The notes under the pieces were generated by a model. The model did not search any database, was not told the DNA's origin, and saw only the letters and a program-made list of their open reading frames with translations. From assembly GCA_900545075.1 (NCBI GenBank), contig UQXT01000015.1, positions 1 to 28,085 on the forward strand: a stretch of 28,085 nucleotides of DNA, given 5' to 3'. Shown in pieces: positions 13,766-22,700 of the stretch (position 1 is the stretch's first letter; the number at the start of each line of letters is the position of its first letter). Source of the DNA: an uncultured Collinsella sp. (lineage in GTDB: Bacteria; Actinomycetota; Coriobacteriia; Coriobacteriales; Coriobacteriaceae). Position numbers and translations under genes: made by a program.

Positions 13766-15898
13766 TTAGCTCCTCTTTGTTTTGAATCGTGCCGGCGGGG
13801 CTATCGTGTCATCGAACAGTTCCGGATAGCGGGTCTTGAGCCCGCCGTCTTCCCCTTCAAACCGCTCGGCTTTTTTCTTGACCAGCGCCTGCAGCTCGTA
13901 AAGGCTCGATAGCGCAATAAGTGAGTCAAGACCCAGATAGCCGTCGAGATATGCCCGCACGCCGTACAGAATTCTTGCCTCCAGCTTGAGCGGGGTACGG
14001 CAGTATTCCATATCGAGAAGAAAACAACTCGGCTCTCCGATATAGACGGGGTACTCCAGGGGATATTCAATCTGACAGCCGTAGGCGTACATGTCGCTCG
14101 TATCGCCATTTTGCCGATGGTGCCTGAGCAGGTCATCGGCCTTATTTGCGGCGCATTCCCTGTAGGTGGAAGGCGGAAGCTCATCCATGACCCGCTTCGT
14201 GGTCCATGTCTGCATATTGAGAAGCAACATGGGGTCGCCAGGGTCGCCGTGACGACAAATGATGTCGCCGGCGTGAAATGGCGTCGGGATGCCAAACCAC
14301 ATCAGCTCAAAGGCAAAAGTGGGGTCTTCGCCCTCGCGTTCCTTGTCGATGCAGCGCAGCTGGCAATCCATGACCTTGCCATTTGCGTCGAGCATGAGCT
14401 TATCGGCGGCATAGTAGTCTTCGTCCGGATCGATCGGGCGGCGTGTTACTTCAATCGAGGTAGGATTCTCCTCCTCAAGCTCATTCCAGATTGCCTCGAA
14501 ACATTTTTCGTAGCTGGTGTAGGGGCCATAATTGCACCCGCTCTCATGGGGACTTCCTGTCTTGTCCTCAAAGAAATACATGTGCTTGCCAGGCTGTTTG
14601 AACCGGGCGATTTTCTTGCGCTCCCATCTGATGACGTCGTGAAGAAAGACATGGAAGTTGGGGATATTGAACGTGCCGTATCGCCTGTTCATCGCACAAT
14701 TGGGCATGTTTTCGAGAATCTTTTGCCAGGCCTCAATCTTCTGTTGCAGCGTCTTCTCGTTCGAACGGTCGACGATGAACGCTGCCTCGGGCGTGGTGGG
14801 CTCGTAGCCGATGCCTCTCAAATGCTCCTTGATGTCAGGCGAGTCGAGAAACTCGAGAATGTCCGAACGTATAGCGTTGGCACTGGGACCGGCCGATGTG
14901 CGGTATGGCTGCAGGCAGTCGTGTACGACCGATCCGTCAGACCATTGTTTGCCGTAGCTGGGGTCATCGTGCAGCTTTTTCGAGAGCTCGAGCATAAAGG
15001 AGCAATCAACGGGCAAGTCGCCGGTATAACGTTCGGCGGTATAGAGGGCAGAGGGCGTGAAGTCGTCGAGGAAGCCGTCCGTGAAATCCCTCAAGCGGAG
15101 ATTGCCTTCCTCAACGCCGTAGATTTTGCTCGGATAGGCGCACCAAACCTGGTCTTTGAACGAACTATCGTAGTCGTCTTCGAGCACGATGGCGAAACGG
15201 GGGCCGTGGTCGAAGGGCCGACTATCGATCTTGATGATGTCGCCGGGGGACCAGGGAGTGTAGAAGACCTCACCATTGGCACAGAAGTGCTTGCTATTGT
15301 TCCACGGCAAGTGATCGATGCTTTGATGCGGAGTCCGCTGATTCCGGCGGTCGCTCAAAAAGACCAAATCGCCAGCCATGGTCGCGGCGAATATCAGCGA
15401 GGCCTGGGCGCGCGGGCGGTCGTGTAAGTCTTCGGCGGTATAGAGCTTAATCTGCCAGAATGATTCGGACCAATCTTCATCGGGGTCGTCATCGACGTAT
15501 TGCTTCATAAGGGTTTGAGCGGCATCCCAAGAGGCAACGGGGAAGGGGCTATCAAAGGTGTCGTGCCCGTGCTCCTCTTCACTGTAAAACATACCGGAGA
15601 CCAGCAAGATACCGCGGTCACGGTCAACGTTGTAAAGCATATCGAGTGCAGTGTCGAGTTGTTCGAGGCCGGAGTCGATCGCCTCGGCGTAATCCGCTGA
15701 GACCTCTTTGCGAAGCTGCTCGAGCATGGTCCGTTTTTCGTCGAGCGTCTTGAGGGAGCCGCCGATGATTTTACAAAGGGAGCCATCCGCCATTCCCATG
15801 TGTTTGAACATATGAGCACGCAGCTCATCGTCCTTGATGCAACTGCAAACGAGCTTCCTGCCGGCATCGGTGATCACGGTATCTGCTTGGCTGTCCAT
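13766..15898 (-). CDS. TPxxxGDI-family fused A-B protein, copy 1
   Basis: A 710-aa protein with two related halves. The A module (about 1-335) contains ELRAHM, SLKTLDEKRTMLEQL, a RGILLVSGMFY strand, SPFPVASWDAAQTLMKQY, ESFWQIKLY and FYTPWSPGDIIKIDSRPFDHGPRFAIVLE (about 212-240). The B module (about 345-710) contains LDSPDIKEHLRGIGYEPTTPEAAF, TLQQKIEAWQKILENMPNC, GPYTSYEKCFEAIW, RRPIDPDEDYYAADKLMLDANGKV, FGIPTPFHAGDI (535-546), VYIGEPSCFLLDMEYCRTPL and YPELFD. A and B share the same segment order (EHL, TLxxK, SYxxC/SWxxA, ANG, TPxxxGDI), so they look like an ancient internal duplication. The start at 15898 is chosen for its ribosome site (GGAGG, 5-6 bases) and by comparison with the 712-aa paralogue; the frame opens at 15931. 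It is the first gene of an operon. Function is unknown. Confidence 0.88.
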   Translation of the reverse strand: MDSQADTVITDAGRKLVCSCIKDDELRAHMFKHMGMADGSLCKIIGGSLKTLDEKRTMLEQLRKEVSADYAEAIDSGLEQLDTALDMLYNVDRDRGILLVSGMFYSEEEHGHDTFDSPFPVASWDAAQTLMKQYVDDDPDEDWSESFWQIKLYTAEDLHDRPRAQASLIFAATMAGDLVFLSDRRNQRTPHQSIDHLPWNNSKHFCANGEVFYTPWSPGDIIKIDSRPFDHGPRFAIVLEDDYDSSFKDQVWCAYPSKIYGVEEGNLRLRDFTDGFLDDFTPSALYTAERYTGDLPVDCSFMLELSKKLHDDPSYGKQWSDGSVVHDCLQPYRTSAGPSANAIRSDILEFLDSPDIKEHLRGIGYEPTTPEAAFIVDRSNEKTLQQKIEAWQKILENMPNCAMNRRYGTFNIPNFHVFLHDVIRWERKKIARFKQPGKHMYFFEDKTGSPHESGCNYGPYTSYEKCFEAIWNELEEENPTSIEVTRRPIDPDEDYYAADKLMLDANGKVMDCQLRCIDKEREGEDPTFAFELMWFGIPTPFHAGDIICRHGDPGDPMLLLNMQTWTTKRVMDELPPSTYRECAANKADDLLRHHRQNGDTSDMYAYGCQIEYPLEYPVYIGEPSCFLLDMEYCRTPLKLEARILYGVRAYLDGYLGLDSLIALSSLYELQALVKKKAERFEGEDGGLKTRYPELFDDTIAPPARFKTKRS

Positions 15899-15952
15899 AG
15901 CAACCTCCAATTCGGTCGTTGCCGTTAGCATCCATCAGAGGTTGTGCTTTGT

Positions 15953-15970
15953 GGTCCCATTAACGGGTCT
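15953..15970. promoter_or_regulatory. Palindrome 55 nt upstream of the 710-aa gene
   Basis: GGTCCCATTAACGGGTCT is an imperfect version of the palindrome at 18893-18910. Both begin exactly 55 bases from the start codon of their minus-strand gene, while much of the sequence between differs. It lies in the 146-bp divergent region shared with the macro-domain gene. It is a candidate operator or leader hairpin. Confidence 0.6.
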
Positions 15971-16044
15971 GATATGAATCTCGCGCCAAACATACTTTTG
16001 GAAACGCACTGGTACATGGGTGTGCGCGTACTGAAAGGATTGCC

Positions 16045-16635
16045 ATGGAGAATATGATGCTGGATTTTGTGACGAATAGCGCCGGTATGGCGGAGGCGTG
16101 GGAGGACACATTTAGGGGCTACAGAGGCATTGCGGTGCATTGCTGTGATTTTAAGGCGTTTGTCGAACAGCAGACCGAAATCGATGCCGTCGTATCGCCG
16201 GCGAACTCATATGGCTTGATGGATGGCAATTACGACCTAGCGATAACCGATAAGTATGGACCGGAGCTTGCCGAACGGGTGCGAACGGTTATTATGGAGC
16301 GGTTTTACGGAGAGCAGCCGGTTGGTACGAGCTTTTCAGTTCCAATTCCCGGGCACGAGGACATTCTGCTCATACATACTCCAACCATGCGGGTCCCCAC
16401 TCCCATCGTTGACCCCTTGGTTGTCTATCAATGCATGAGGACAACGCTTATGGAAGCGATGCGAACTTCGCGTCAGCGAATCGTGGTTCCCGCGTTCGGC
16501 GGAGCGTGCGGATTTCTTCCGTTCAAGAAAATAGCCATGCTCATGTGGGAGGCCTATCTTCAAATCGCTGAACCGCCCGCAGAGATAACCTGGGAGTATG
16601 CGTGGTCGCGCAATTTGGAGGAATGGTATCGCTGA
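16045..16635 (+). CDS. Macro-domain (ADP-ribose-binding) protein
   Basis: A 196-aa single-domain protein. The segment AVVSPANSYGLMDGNYDLAITDKYGPELAERVR (about residues 49-81) is the macro-domain ADP-ribose-binding core, equivalent to the VNAANS...GGG...AI pattern, with PAFGGACGFLPFKKIAMLMWEAY near the C-terminus as the second ligand loop. In the first loop the usual triple glycine is MDGNYD, a variant seen in larger-pocket macro proteins. The start at ATG 16045 follows AAAGGA by 6 bases. Macro domains bind or remove ADP-ribose, or process its derivatives. It lies between the two fused A-B genes on the opposite strand, divergent from one and convergent with the other; a link to that family is inferred from position only. 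Confidence 0.85.
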   Translation: MENMMLDFVTNSAGMAEAWEDTFRGYRGIAVHCCDFKAFVEQQTEIDAVVSPANSYGLMDGNYDLAITDKYGPELAERVRTVIMERFYGEQPVGTSFSVPIPGHEDILLIHTPTMRVPTPIVDPLVVYQCMRTTLMEAMRTSRQRIVVPAFGGACGFLPFKKIAMLMWEAYLQIAEPPAEITWEYAWSRNLEEWYR

Positions 16636-16654
16636 TGTGCCGATGAACAGCGCA

Positions 16655-16713
16655 TCGAAGCGTAACAGAAGGGGTCGCCGCCGCTAGGGCGTCGACCCCT
16701 TAATCCAAGCAAC
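16655..16713 (+). repeat. Degraded second copy of the toxin tail and terminator
   Basis: This matches 3248-3306 over 59 bases without gaps, with 8 mismatches. It includes the codons for the basic tail (here SKRNRRGRRR then TAG), the GGGGTC hairpin and the following AATCCAAGCAAC. The hydrophobic part and ribosome site of the toxin-like gene are absent. The repeat also encodes the last residues (GCLD) and stop of the 712-aa protein on the minus strand. Confidence 0.8.
16669..16701. terminator. Convergent terminator between the macro and 712-aa genes
   Basis: AAGGGGTCG (16669-16677) pairs with CGACCCCTT (16693-16701). It lies between two converging genes and overlaps the stop codon of the 712-aa gene. 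It is homologous to the hairpin at 3262-3294. Confidence 0.6.
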
Positions 16714-18838
16714 CGGTGCAATCTTCCTCTAAATTAGGCTCAACCGTCGTATCGAACAGCTCCGGGTAGCGGTCCTTGAGCCAACCGTCTGCATCCTCGA
16801 AGCCGCGTGCCTTTTTCTCCGCTAGCGCTTGTAGCTCGTTTGCGCTGGCCATCGCGGCGAGTGAGTCAACCGCCAGGTCGCCTTTGACATATGCCCTGAT
16901 GCCGTATAGGATTCGCTCCTCTGACTTGAGCGGCTTGCGGTAATAGTCGATGTCCAAAAGAAAGCCCTCAGGCTCCCCAATGTAGAAGGGGAAATGCAAG
17001 GCGGATGAGACTTGGCAGCCGTAGGCGTACATGTCGCTGGTGTCGCCGTCATATCGGTGCCAACGCAATAGCTTGTCGGCCTTTTGCACGAGGCGCTCTT
17101 TGTAGACGGAGGAGGCCAGCTCTTTGTCGACTCGTTCGGATCCCCAAGTTTGCAGGTCAAATAGCACCATCGGCTCGTCGGGACGTTGGAGGTTGCAGAC
17201 GATGTCTCCGGCATGGAAGGGCGTTGGGATATCAAACCACATGTCCTCGAAATCGCTGGCGGTGCCCGCCTCGTCCCACTCGCTTTTGTTGCGATAATCG
17301 CAAGACATTACTTCGCCGTTCGCATTGAGTAAGACCATGTCGTCGGCATAGTGATCTTCGTCTGGGTCGATGGGACGACGAGTGATCCTGATGGCTTTGG
17401 GATCGTCACCGTCGAGCTCTTTCCAGGTTGCATCGAAGCACTTTTGATAACTGCTGTACGGGCCGTAAAGACAACCGCCCTGCCCGCGCCGGTCCCATGA
17501 GTAGTCATCAAAGAAATACAGACTCTGGCCGTCTGTCCTTTTAAAGTGCGCGAGCTTTCTTTGCTCCTGCCTGATGACATTGCGCAGAAAGGCACGGAGG
17601 TCCGGGATGTTGACTGTGTCGTTTCTGCGGCTCATGGCGCAATTGGGCATATTGTCGATGATCTTTTGCCAGCCTTCGAGCTTTTGCTGCAGCGTCGCTT
17701 TATGCGAGCAATTGACGATAAAAGCCGCTACGGGCGTGGTGAGCTCGCAGTTGATTCGTTGAAGATGCTCCTTAATGCTGCGTGAGTCCAAAAACTCAAA
17801 GATGTCCGGACGAATATCCAACTCACATTGGCTGGCGGGCTTGCGATACGACTGAAGGCAGTCATGTCCGACATGTCCGACGGAACCCTCGGACCATTGT
17901 TTGCCGTAGTCGGGATCATCGTGCAACTTTTGCGAGAGCTCGAGCATAAAGGCGCAGTCGTCCGGCAAGTCGCCGGTATAGCGCTCGGCGGTGTAGAGGG
18001 CGGAGGGGATGAAGGGGTCCAAAAGACTGTCGCTGAAGGTGCCGGATGAAAGCGAACCCTCCTTAACGCCGTGATCTCTGCTATGCCCTGCGCACCAGAT
18101 TTGTCCACGGAGCGTGTGCTCGTAGTCATTTTCGAGCACAATGGCAAAGCGAGGCCCGTGGTCAAAGGGGCGACCGTCGATTTTGAGGATGTCGCCCGGT
18201 GCCCACGGTGTGTAGATAGGCTCGTTGTTCGCGCAGAACCGCCTGCTATCGTTTCGCCAGGCGCTTTCGACATACGATTTGCGAGTGCGGTTATTGCGCA
18301 GATCGCGGAGGAATATGAGCTCGCCGTCCTTGGTGGCCGCAAACGACAGAGAGGGCTGCGCCGTTTGGTGCTCGTGTAGGTCTTCCGAGGTGTAGAGATT
18401 GATCTTCCAGTACGATTCGGACCAGTCGTCGTCAGGATACTCTTCGATGTAGCGCTTCATGAGCGTTTGTGCGGCTTCCCAGGATGCGGTGGGGAAGGGG
18501 CCGTCAAGGGCGTCGGCGTCACGCTCCTCCTCGTTGTAGAGCATGACGTATAGCAGGAGGATTCCACGGTCGCGCTCGACGTTGTTGAGCATATCGAGCG
18601 CGCTGTTGAGCTGGGTGAGATGCGAATCGATATCTCCGAACAGCTCCGGCGAAACCTCCATGCGGAGCCGCTCGAGCATGGTACGTTTTTCATCAAGCGT
18701 CTTAAGTGAGCCGGCGATGATTGGCGCCGGCCAGTATAAGTATTTGCGCATGTGGTCTCGCAACTCTTGGCTTTTGATGCAGCTGAGGACGAGGTCTTTG
18801 CCGGCATCGGTGATACCATCGCTTGCCTGATTGTTCAT
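16700..18838 (-). CDS. TPxxxGDI-family fused A-B protein, copy 2
   Basis: A 712-aa close paralogue of the 710-aa protein, with the same two-module plan. The A module has ITDAGKDLVLSCIKSQELRDHM, SLKTLDEKRTMLERL, GPFPTASWEAAQTLMKRY, ESYWKINLYTSEDLHEH, IYTPWAPGDILKIDGRPFDHGPRFAIVLENDYE and YTAERYTGDLPDDCAFMLELSQKLHDDPDYGKQWS. The B module has LDSRSIKEHL, TLQQKLEGWQKIIDNMPNC, GPYSSYQKCFDATWKELDGDDPKAIRITRRPIDPDEDHYADD, FDIPTPFHAGDI, FYIGEPEGFLLDIDYYRKPL and RYPELFD. The start at ATG 18838 has a strong AAGGAGG 5 bases away; the frame opens 40 codons earlier through a repeat and the palindrome. Its final residues come from the repeat at 16655-16713. It is transcribed alone. Function is unknown. Confidence 0.88.
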   Translation of the reverse strand: MNNQASDGITDAGKDLVLSCIKSQELRDHMRKYLYWPAPIIAGSLKTLDEKRTMLERLRMEVSPELFGDIDSHLTQLNSALDMLNNVERDRGILLLYVMLYNEEERDADALDGPFPTASWEAAQTLMKRYIEEYPDDDWSESYWKINLYTSEDLHEHQTAQPSLSFAATKDGELIFLRDLRNNRTRKSYVESAWRNDSRRFCANNEPIYTPWAPGDILKIDGRPFDHGPRFAIVLENDYEHTLRGQIWCAGHSRDHGVKEGSLSSGTFSDSLLDPFIPSALYTAERYTGDLPDDCAFMLELSQKLHDDPDYGKQWSEGSVGHVGHDCLQSYRKPASQCELDIRPDIFEFLDSRSIKEHLQRINCELTTPVAAFIVNCSHKATLQQKLEGWQKIIDNMPNCAMSRRNDTVNIPDLRAFLRNVIRQEQRKLAHFKRTDGQSLYFFDDYSWDRRGQGGCLYGPYSSYQKCFDATWKELDGDDPKAIRITRRPIDPDEDHYADDMVLLNANGEVMSCDYRNKSEWDEAGTASDFEDMWFDIPTPFHAGDIVCNLQRPDEPMVLFDLQTWGSERVDKELASSVYKERLVQKADKLLRWHRYDGDTSDMYAYGCQVSSALHFPFYIGEPEGFLLDIDYYRKPLKSEERILYGIRAYVKGDLAVDSLAAMASANELQALAEKKARGFEDADGWLKDRYPELFDTTVEPNLEEDCTGCLD

Positions 18839-18892
18839 GTCGGCCTCCTTATCGATTGTTACCGGCATGATGCAACAGGTGTGGAGGCCGTC

Positions 18893-18910
18893 GGTCCCAT
18901 TAACGGGACC
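18893..18910. promoter_or_regulatory. Perfect palindrome 55 nt upstream of the 712-aa gene
   Basis: GGTCCC, ATTAAC, GGGACC: perfect 6-bp arms. It lies at the same distance from the start codon as its partner at 15953-15970. It probably lies at the start of the transcript, just downstream of a CATTCT-like -10 on the minus strand. Confidence 0.65.
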
Positions 18911-18920
18911 AGGAGAGAAT

Positions 18921-18955
18921 GGATGTGACAAAGGGGCAGCCCCTTTGTCACATCC
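18921..18955. repeat. Dispersed palindromic repeat, copy 2
   Basis: GGATGTGACAAAGGGG (18921-18936), loop CAG, then its exact reverse complement (18940-18955): a perfect 16-bp stem. It shares the TGTGACAAAGGG core with 2999-3027. It sits between the divergent 712-aa and TetR genes, not at a gene end. Confidence 0.9.
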
Positions 18956-18978
18956 CAAATATTGCCTTTACGTGTTGA

Positions 18979-19023
18979 TGCACACGGTGTGCAATAATAC
19001 TCGCACTGTGCAATAGCGCACAG
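18979..19023. promoter_or_regulatory. Tandem palindromes upstream of the second TetR gene
   Basis: TGCACAC-G-GTGTGCA (18979-18993) is a perfect 15-bp palindrome. CTGTGC-AATAGC-GCACAG (19006-19023) is a second one. The sequence TGTGCAATA recurs at 18988 and 19007, 19 bp apart. They lie just before the ribosome site of the TetR gene, so they are likely its operators (autoregulation). A TTTACG/TGCAAT promoter pair would overlap the first. Confidence 0.6.
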
Positions 19024-19044
19024 GCTGAGTAACAAGGAGGACGC

Positions 19045-19755
19045 TTGTCCCAGCTCGAGAAATGCGATCGCCGGTCCCTTCGCTCGCAGCGTGCCCTTCG
19101 CCAGGCACTTGCCAGCGAGCTTGCCGAAAGCGGCGACCTTTCGCGCATTAACGTTGCGTCGCTCACCGAGCGTGCTGGCCTTACGCGCCGCACGTTCTAT
19201 TCGCACTACCGCGATATCCCCGACTTTATCAATCAAATCGAGGACGGCCTGCTGGCCGAGATCCGTGAGCGCATTGAGCTCATCACTGCAGCTCAACTGC
19301 CTGATCTCTATCACAACATCGATGAGCTCGAGCCGGCGCCCGGTTCGGTTGAGCTGCTGCGTTATCTTGCGGCCAACCGCGACTTAATCGGCGCGCTGCT
19401 GGGTCCGGGCGGCGACCAGGCCTTCATTAAAAGGATTATCGACACCGTGCGTGAGGCTGTGGTGCCGCGTGCGCAGACGGGCATTTTGGGCCTGGCGCTG
19501 GGCACGTTCTTTGACTACTACGTCACCTACGTCGTGAGTGCCGAGGTCGGCATGATTCAGCGCTGGTTTGAGCGTGGGCTCACCGAATCGCCCGAGGCCA
19601 TGGCGCGCATTATGACGGTGCTCGCTTTTGTGCGCCCCGGCGACCTGTATGGCCAACCCATCGATATCAACGTGCCGGAATACGGCATGAAGCTATTGAA
19701 CTTGCAGCTCGAGGACGCGGTCGACACCGCCGCAACCGTCGAGTCCAACAACTAA
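19045..19755 (+). CDS. TetR family transcriptional regulator
   Basis: A 236-aa TetR-type regulator. The N-terminal HTH region reads LSRINVASLTERAGLTRRTFYSHYRDIPDFI (about residues 32-62), with the usual recognition-helix to YxHYxD pattern; the rest is a helical ligand-binding domain. The start appears to be TTG 19045, since AAGGAGG ends four bases before it and no in-frame ATG or GTG is near; TTG may limit the protein level. Tandem palindromes lie immediately upstream. The next gene, the giant activase-like protein, starts 11 bases after the stop, so the two form an operon and the regulator probably controls that enzyme along with itself. Confidence 0.9.
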   Translation: MSQLEKCDRRSLRSQRALRQALASELAESGDLSRINVASLTERAGLTRRTFYSHYRDIPDFINQIEDGLLAEIRERIELITAAQLPDLYHNIDELEPAPGSVELLRYLAANRDLIGALLGPGGDQAFIKRIIDTVREAVVPRAQTGILGLALGTFFDYYVTYVVSAEVGMIQRWFERGLTESPEAMARIMTVLAFVRPGDLYGQPIDINVPEYGMKLLNLQLEDAVDTAATVESNN

Positions 19756-19766
19756 GAGGAGAGACA

Positions 19767-22700
19767 ATGAGCAAACTCGTCGAGGGCATTAAGGACCGTA
19801 TGGTCGCTGCCGCGCGTGAGGCTGCACCCGCCGTGGTGGATGCCGCGCAGAAGGCGGCGACCGCTGCTGCCGAGAAAGTTGCCGAGGCAGTCGCCGATGC
19901 CAAGAACGCGGCAGGGGAGACGTCCGTCGCTAGCGAGCCCGCCACCGCCGCTGAGCCCGTGGCCGCCACCGCCATCCAGGCCCCCGAAGGCGCGATCTTC
20001 AACCCCGAGAACGCTCGCGGCAACCTGCACTTGGGCATCGATGTGGGCTCCACCACCGTTAAGCTCGCCGTGCTCAATGACGACAACCAGATCGTGTACG
20101 CCAAGTACCAACGCCACCACACCGACGTCCGCGCTTGTGCCCGCGACCTGTTCGAGGGCGCTGCGACCGTGCTGCCGACGGCCCAGATGACCTGCGCCAT
20201 CACCGGCTCGGGCGGCCTTCTGCTGTCCCAGTGGCTCGACCTGGAGTTTGTTCAGGAGGTCATCGCCAGCAAGCGTGCCGTCGAGACCCTCATCCCGGCC
20301 ACCGATGTCGCTATCGAGCTGGGCGGCGAGGACGCCAAGATCATCTACTTCGACAACGGCATCGAGCAGCGCATGAACGGCACCTGCGCCGGCGGCACGG
20401 GCGCGTTCATCGACCAGATGGCAACCCTGCTGCACACCGATGCCAGCGGCCTCAACGAGCTCGCGGCCAACGCCACCACCATCTATCCCATCGCCAGTCG
20501 CTGCGGCGTTTTTGCCAAGACCGACGTCCAGCCGCTGCTCAACGAGGGCGCCCGCCCCGAGGACGTGGCTGCCTCCATCTTCCAGGCCGTCGTGACCCAG
20601 ACCATCTCGGGCCTGGCGTGCGGCCGTCCCATCCGCGGCAACGTCGCCTTCCTGGGCGGCCCGCTGCAGTATCTCTCCGAGCTGCGCCACCGCTTTTACC
20701 TCACGCTCAACCTGGACGAGGAGCACCGCATTGTGCCCCAAAACGCCCACCTGTTTGTGGCGAGCGGCGCCGCCATGGCGCATGAGTCCAACAAGCTCAG
20801 CACGTTCCCGCAGCTCATCGAGGCCATCGATGCCCTGGGTGACACACAAGGTGCCGAGGTCGAGCGTCTGGATCCGCTCTTTGCCAACGACGAGGACTTT
20901 GCCGAGTTCAAGGGTCGCCACGACACCGAGGTCGTCCCCAAGGGCAAGCTCGACGGCTACACCGGCCGCGTGTTTATCGGTATCGACGCCGGCTCCACCA
21001 CTATGAAAGCCGCACTCGTGGGCGAGGACGGTCAGCTGCTGCACACCTGGTACGGCAACAACAACGGCGACATCCTAGGCACGGCCAAGGTCATCATGGC
21101 CGATTTCTACAACCACATCCCCGCCGGCTGCACCATCGGCCACGTGACCACCACGGGCTACGGCGAGGCGCTGCTCATTGAGGCCCTCAAGGCCGACTCC
21201 GGCGAGATCGAGACCGTCGCGCACCTGCGCGGCGCCAAGGCGTTCCTGCCCGGCGTCGAGTTCATTCTGGACATCGGCGGCCAGGACATGAAGTGCCTGC
21301 GCGTCAAGGACGGCGTCATCGAGCACATCATGCTCAACGAGGCCTGCTCGTCGGGCTGCGGCAGCTTTATCGAGAGCTTCGCGGTCTCTATGAACATGGA
21401 CGTGCGCGCGTTCGCCAACGCTGCCATCCGTGCCAAGGCTCCGGTCGACCTGGGAAGTCGCTGCACGGTCTTTATGAACTCTCGCGTCAAGCAGGCGCAA
21501 AAGGAAGGCGCCACGGTGGGCGACATCGCGGCCGGCCTGTCCTATTCCGTCATCAAGAATGCCCTGTTCAAGGTCATTAAGCTGCGCGACCCCAAGGAGA
21601 TCGGCAGCCAGGTGATCGTTCAGGGCGGCACCTTTATGTCCGATGCCACGCTGCGCGCATTTGAGCAGCTCACCGGCGTACATGCCGTGCGCCCTGACAT
21701 CGCCGGCTGCATGGGTGCCTATGGTGCTGCTCTGCTCGCCCGCGATCGCGCCGGCGCCGATGGCACCTCGACCATCCTTTCGGCCGAGGATATCGCGCAC
21801 CTCACCGTGACGCAAAAGCACGTCCGCTGCGGCCGTTGCTCCAACAACTGCCAGCTTACCGTCAACGACTTTGGCGGCGGCAGGCGCTTCATTACCGGTA
21901 ACCGCTGCGAAAAGGGTGCCGGCCACAAAAAGCAAAAGACCGAGGCTCCCAACCTCTTCAAAAAGAAAAACGAGCTGCTCTTTAACCGCGAGGTGCTGAG
22001 CCCCGACGAGGCCCCGCGCGGCACCGTCGGCATCCCCCGCGCGCTCAACATGTACGAGAACTACCCCTTCTGGCACGCGTTCTTTACGCGCCTGGGCTTT
22101 AGCGTGCAGCTGTCCGACCAGTCGAGCAAAAAGACCTACCAGGCGGGCATCGAGTCCATGCCGTCCGAGAGCGTGTGCTACCCGGCCAAGATGAGCCACG
22201 GCCACGTGATGAACCTCATCGACCGCGGTGTCGACTTCATTTGGATGCCGTGCGTGCGCTGGGAGCGCAAGGAGGATCCGACGGCTGGCAACTGCTATAA
22301 CTGCCCCATCGTCATGAGCTACCCCACGGCGCTGGCGCTCAATATCGACGAGATTCGCGAGCAGAACATCGAGTTCCTGTACCCGTTTGTGCCCTATCAC
22401 GACAAGACCGAGCTCAAGCGCCGCTTGTACCAGGTGCTCGCCGTCGACCGTGTGGCCGATGCTGAGGCCGGTCGCGGTCGCGTGCGTGGACCCAAGATCA
22501 CGCGCTCCGAGGTCGATGCCGCCGTCAACGCTGCTTTTGAGGCCGATGCGCGTTTCCACGAGGACATCCAGACCATGGGCGAGGAGGCCCTTAAGTGGGT
22601 CGAGGACCACGGCGGCCACGGCATTGTGCTCGCCGGCCGTCCTTACCACAATGACCCCGAGATCAACCACGCCCTGCCTGAGCTTATCTCGAGCTTTGGC

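Noticed and set aside
14111..15427. 438-codon plus-strand open frame opposite the 710-aa gene
   Set aside because: The minus-strand frame is supported by two paralogues with matching segments; the plus-strand translation has no such support. The frame at 3781-4836 opposite the helicase is rejected for the same kind of reason.
16045..16635. Macro-domain protein as antitoxin of an adjacent ADP-ribosyltransferase (DarT-like)
   Set aside because: No DarT-like or other ADP-ribosyltransferase motif is visible in the neighbouring proteins, and the gene is alone on its strand.
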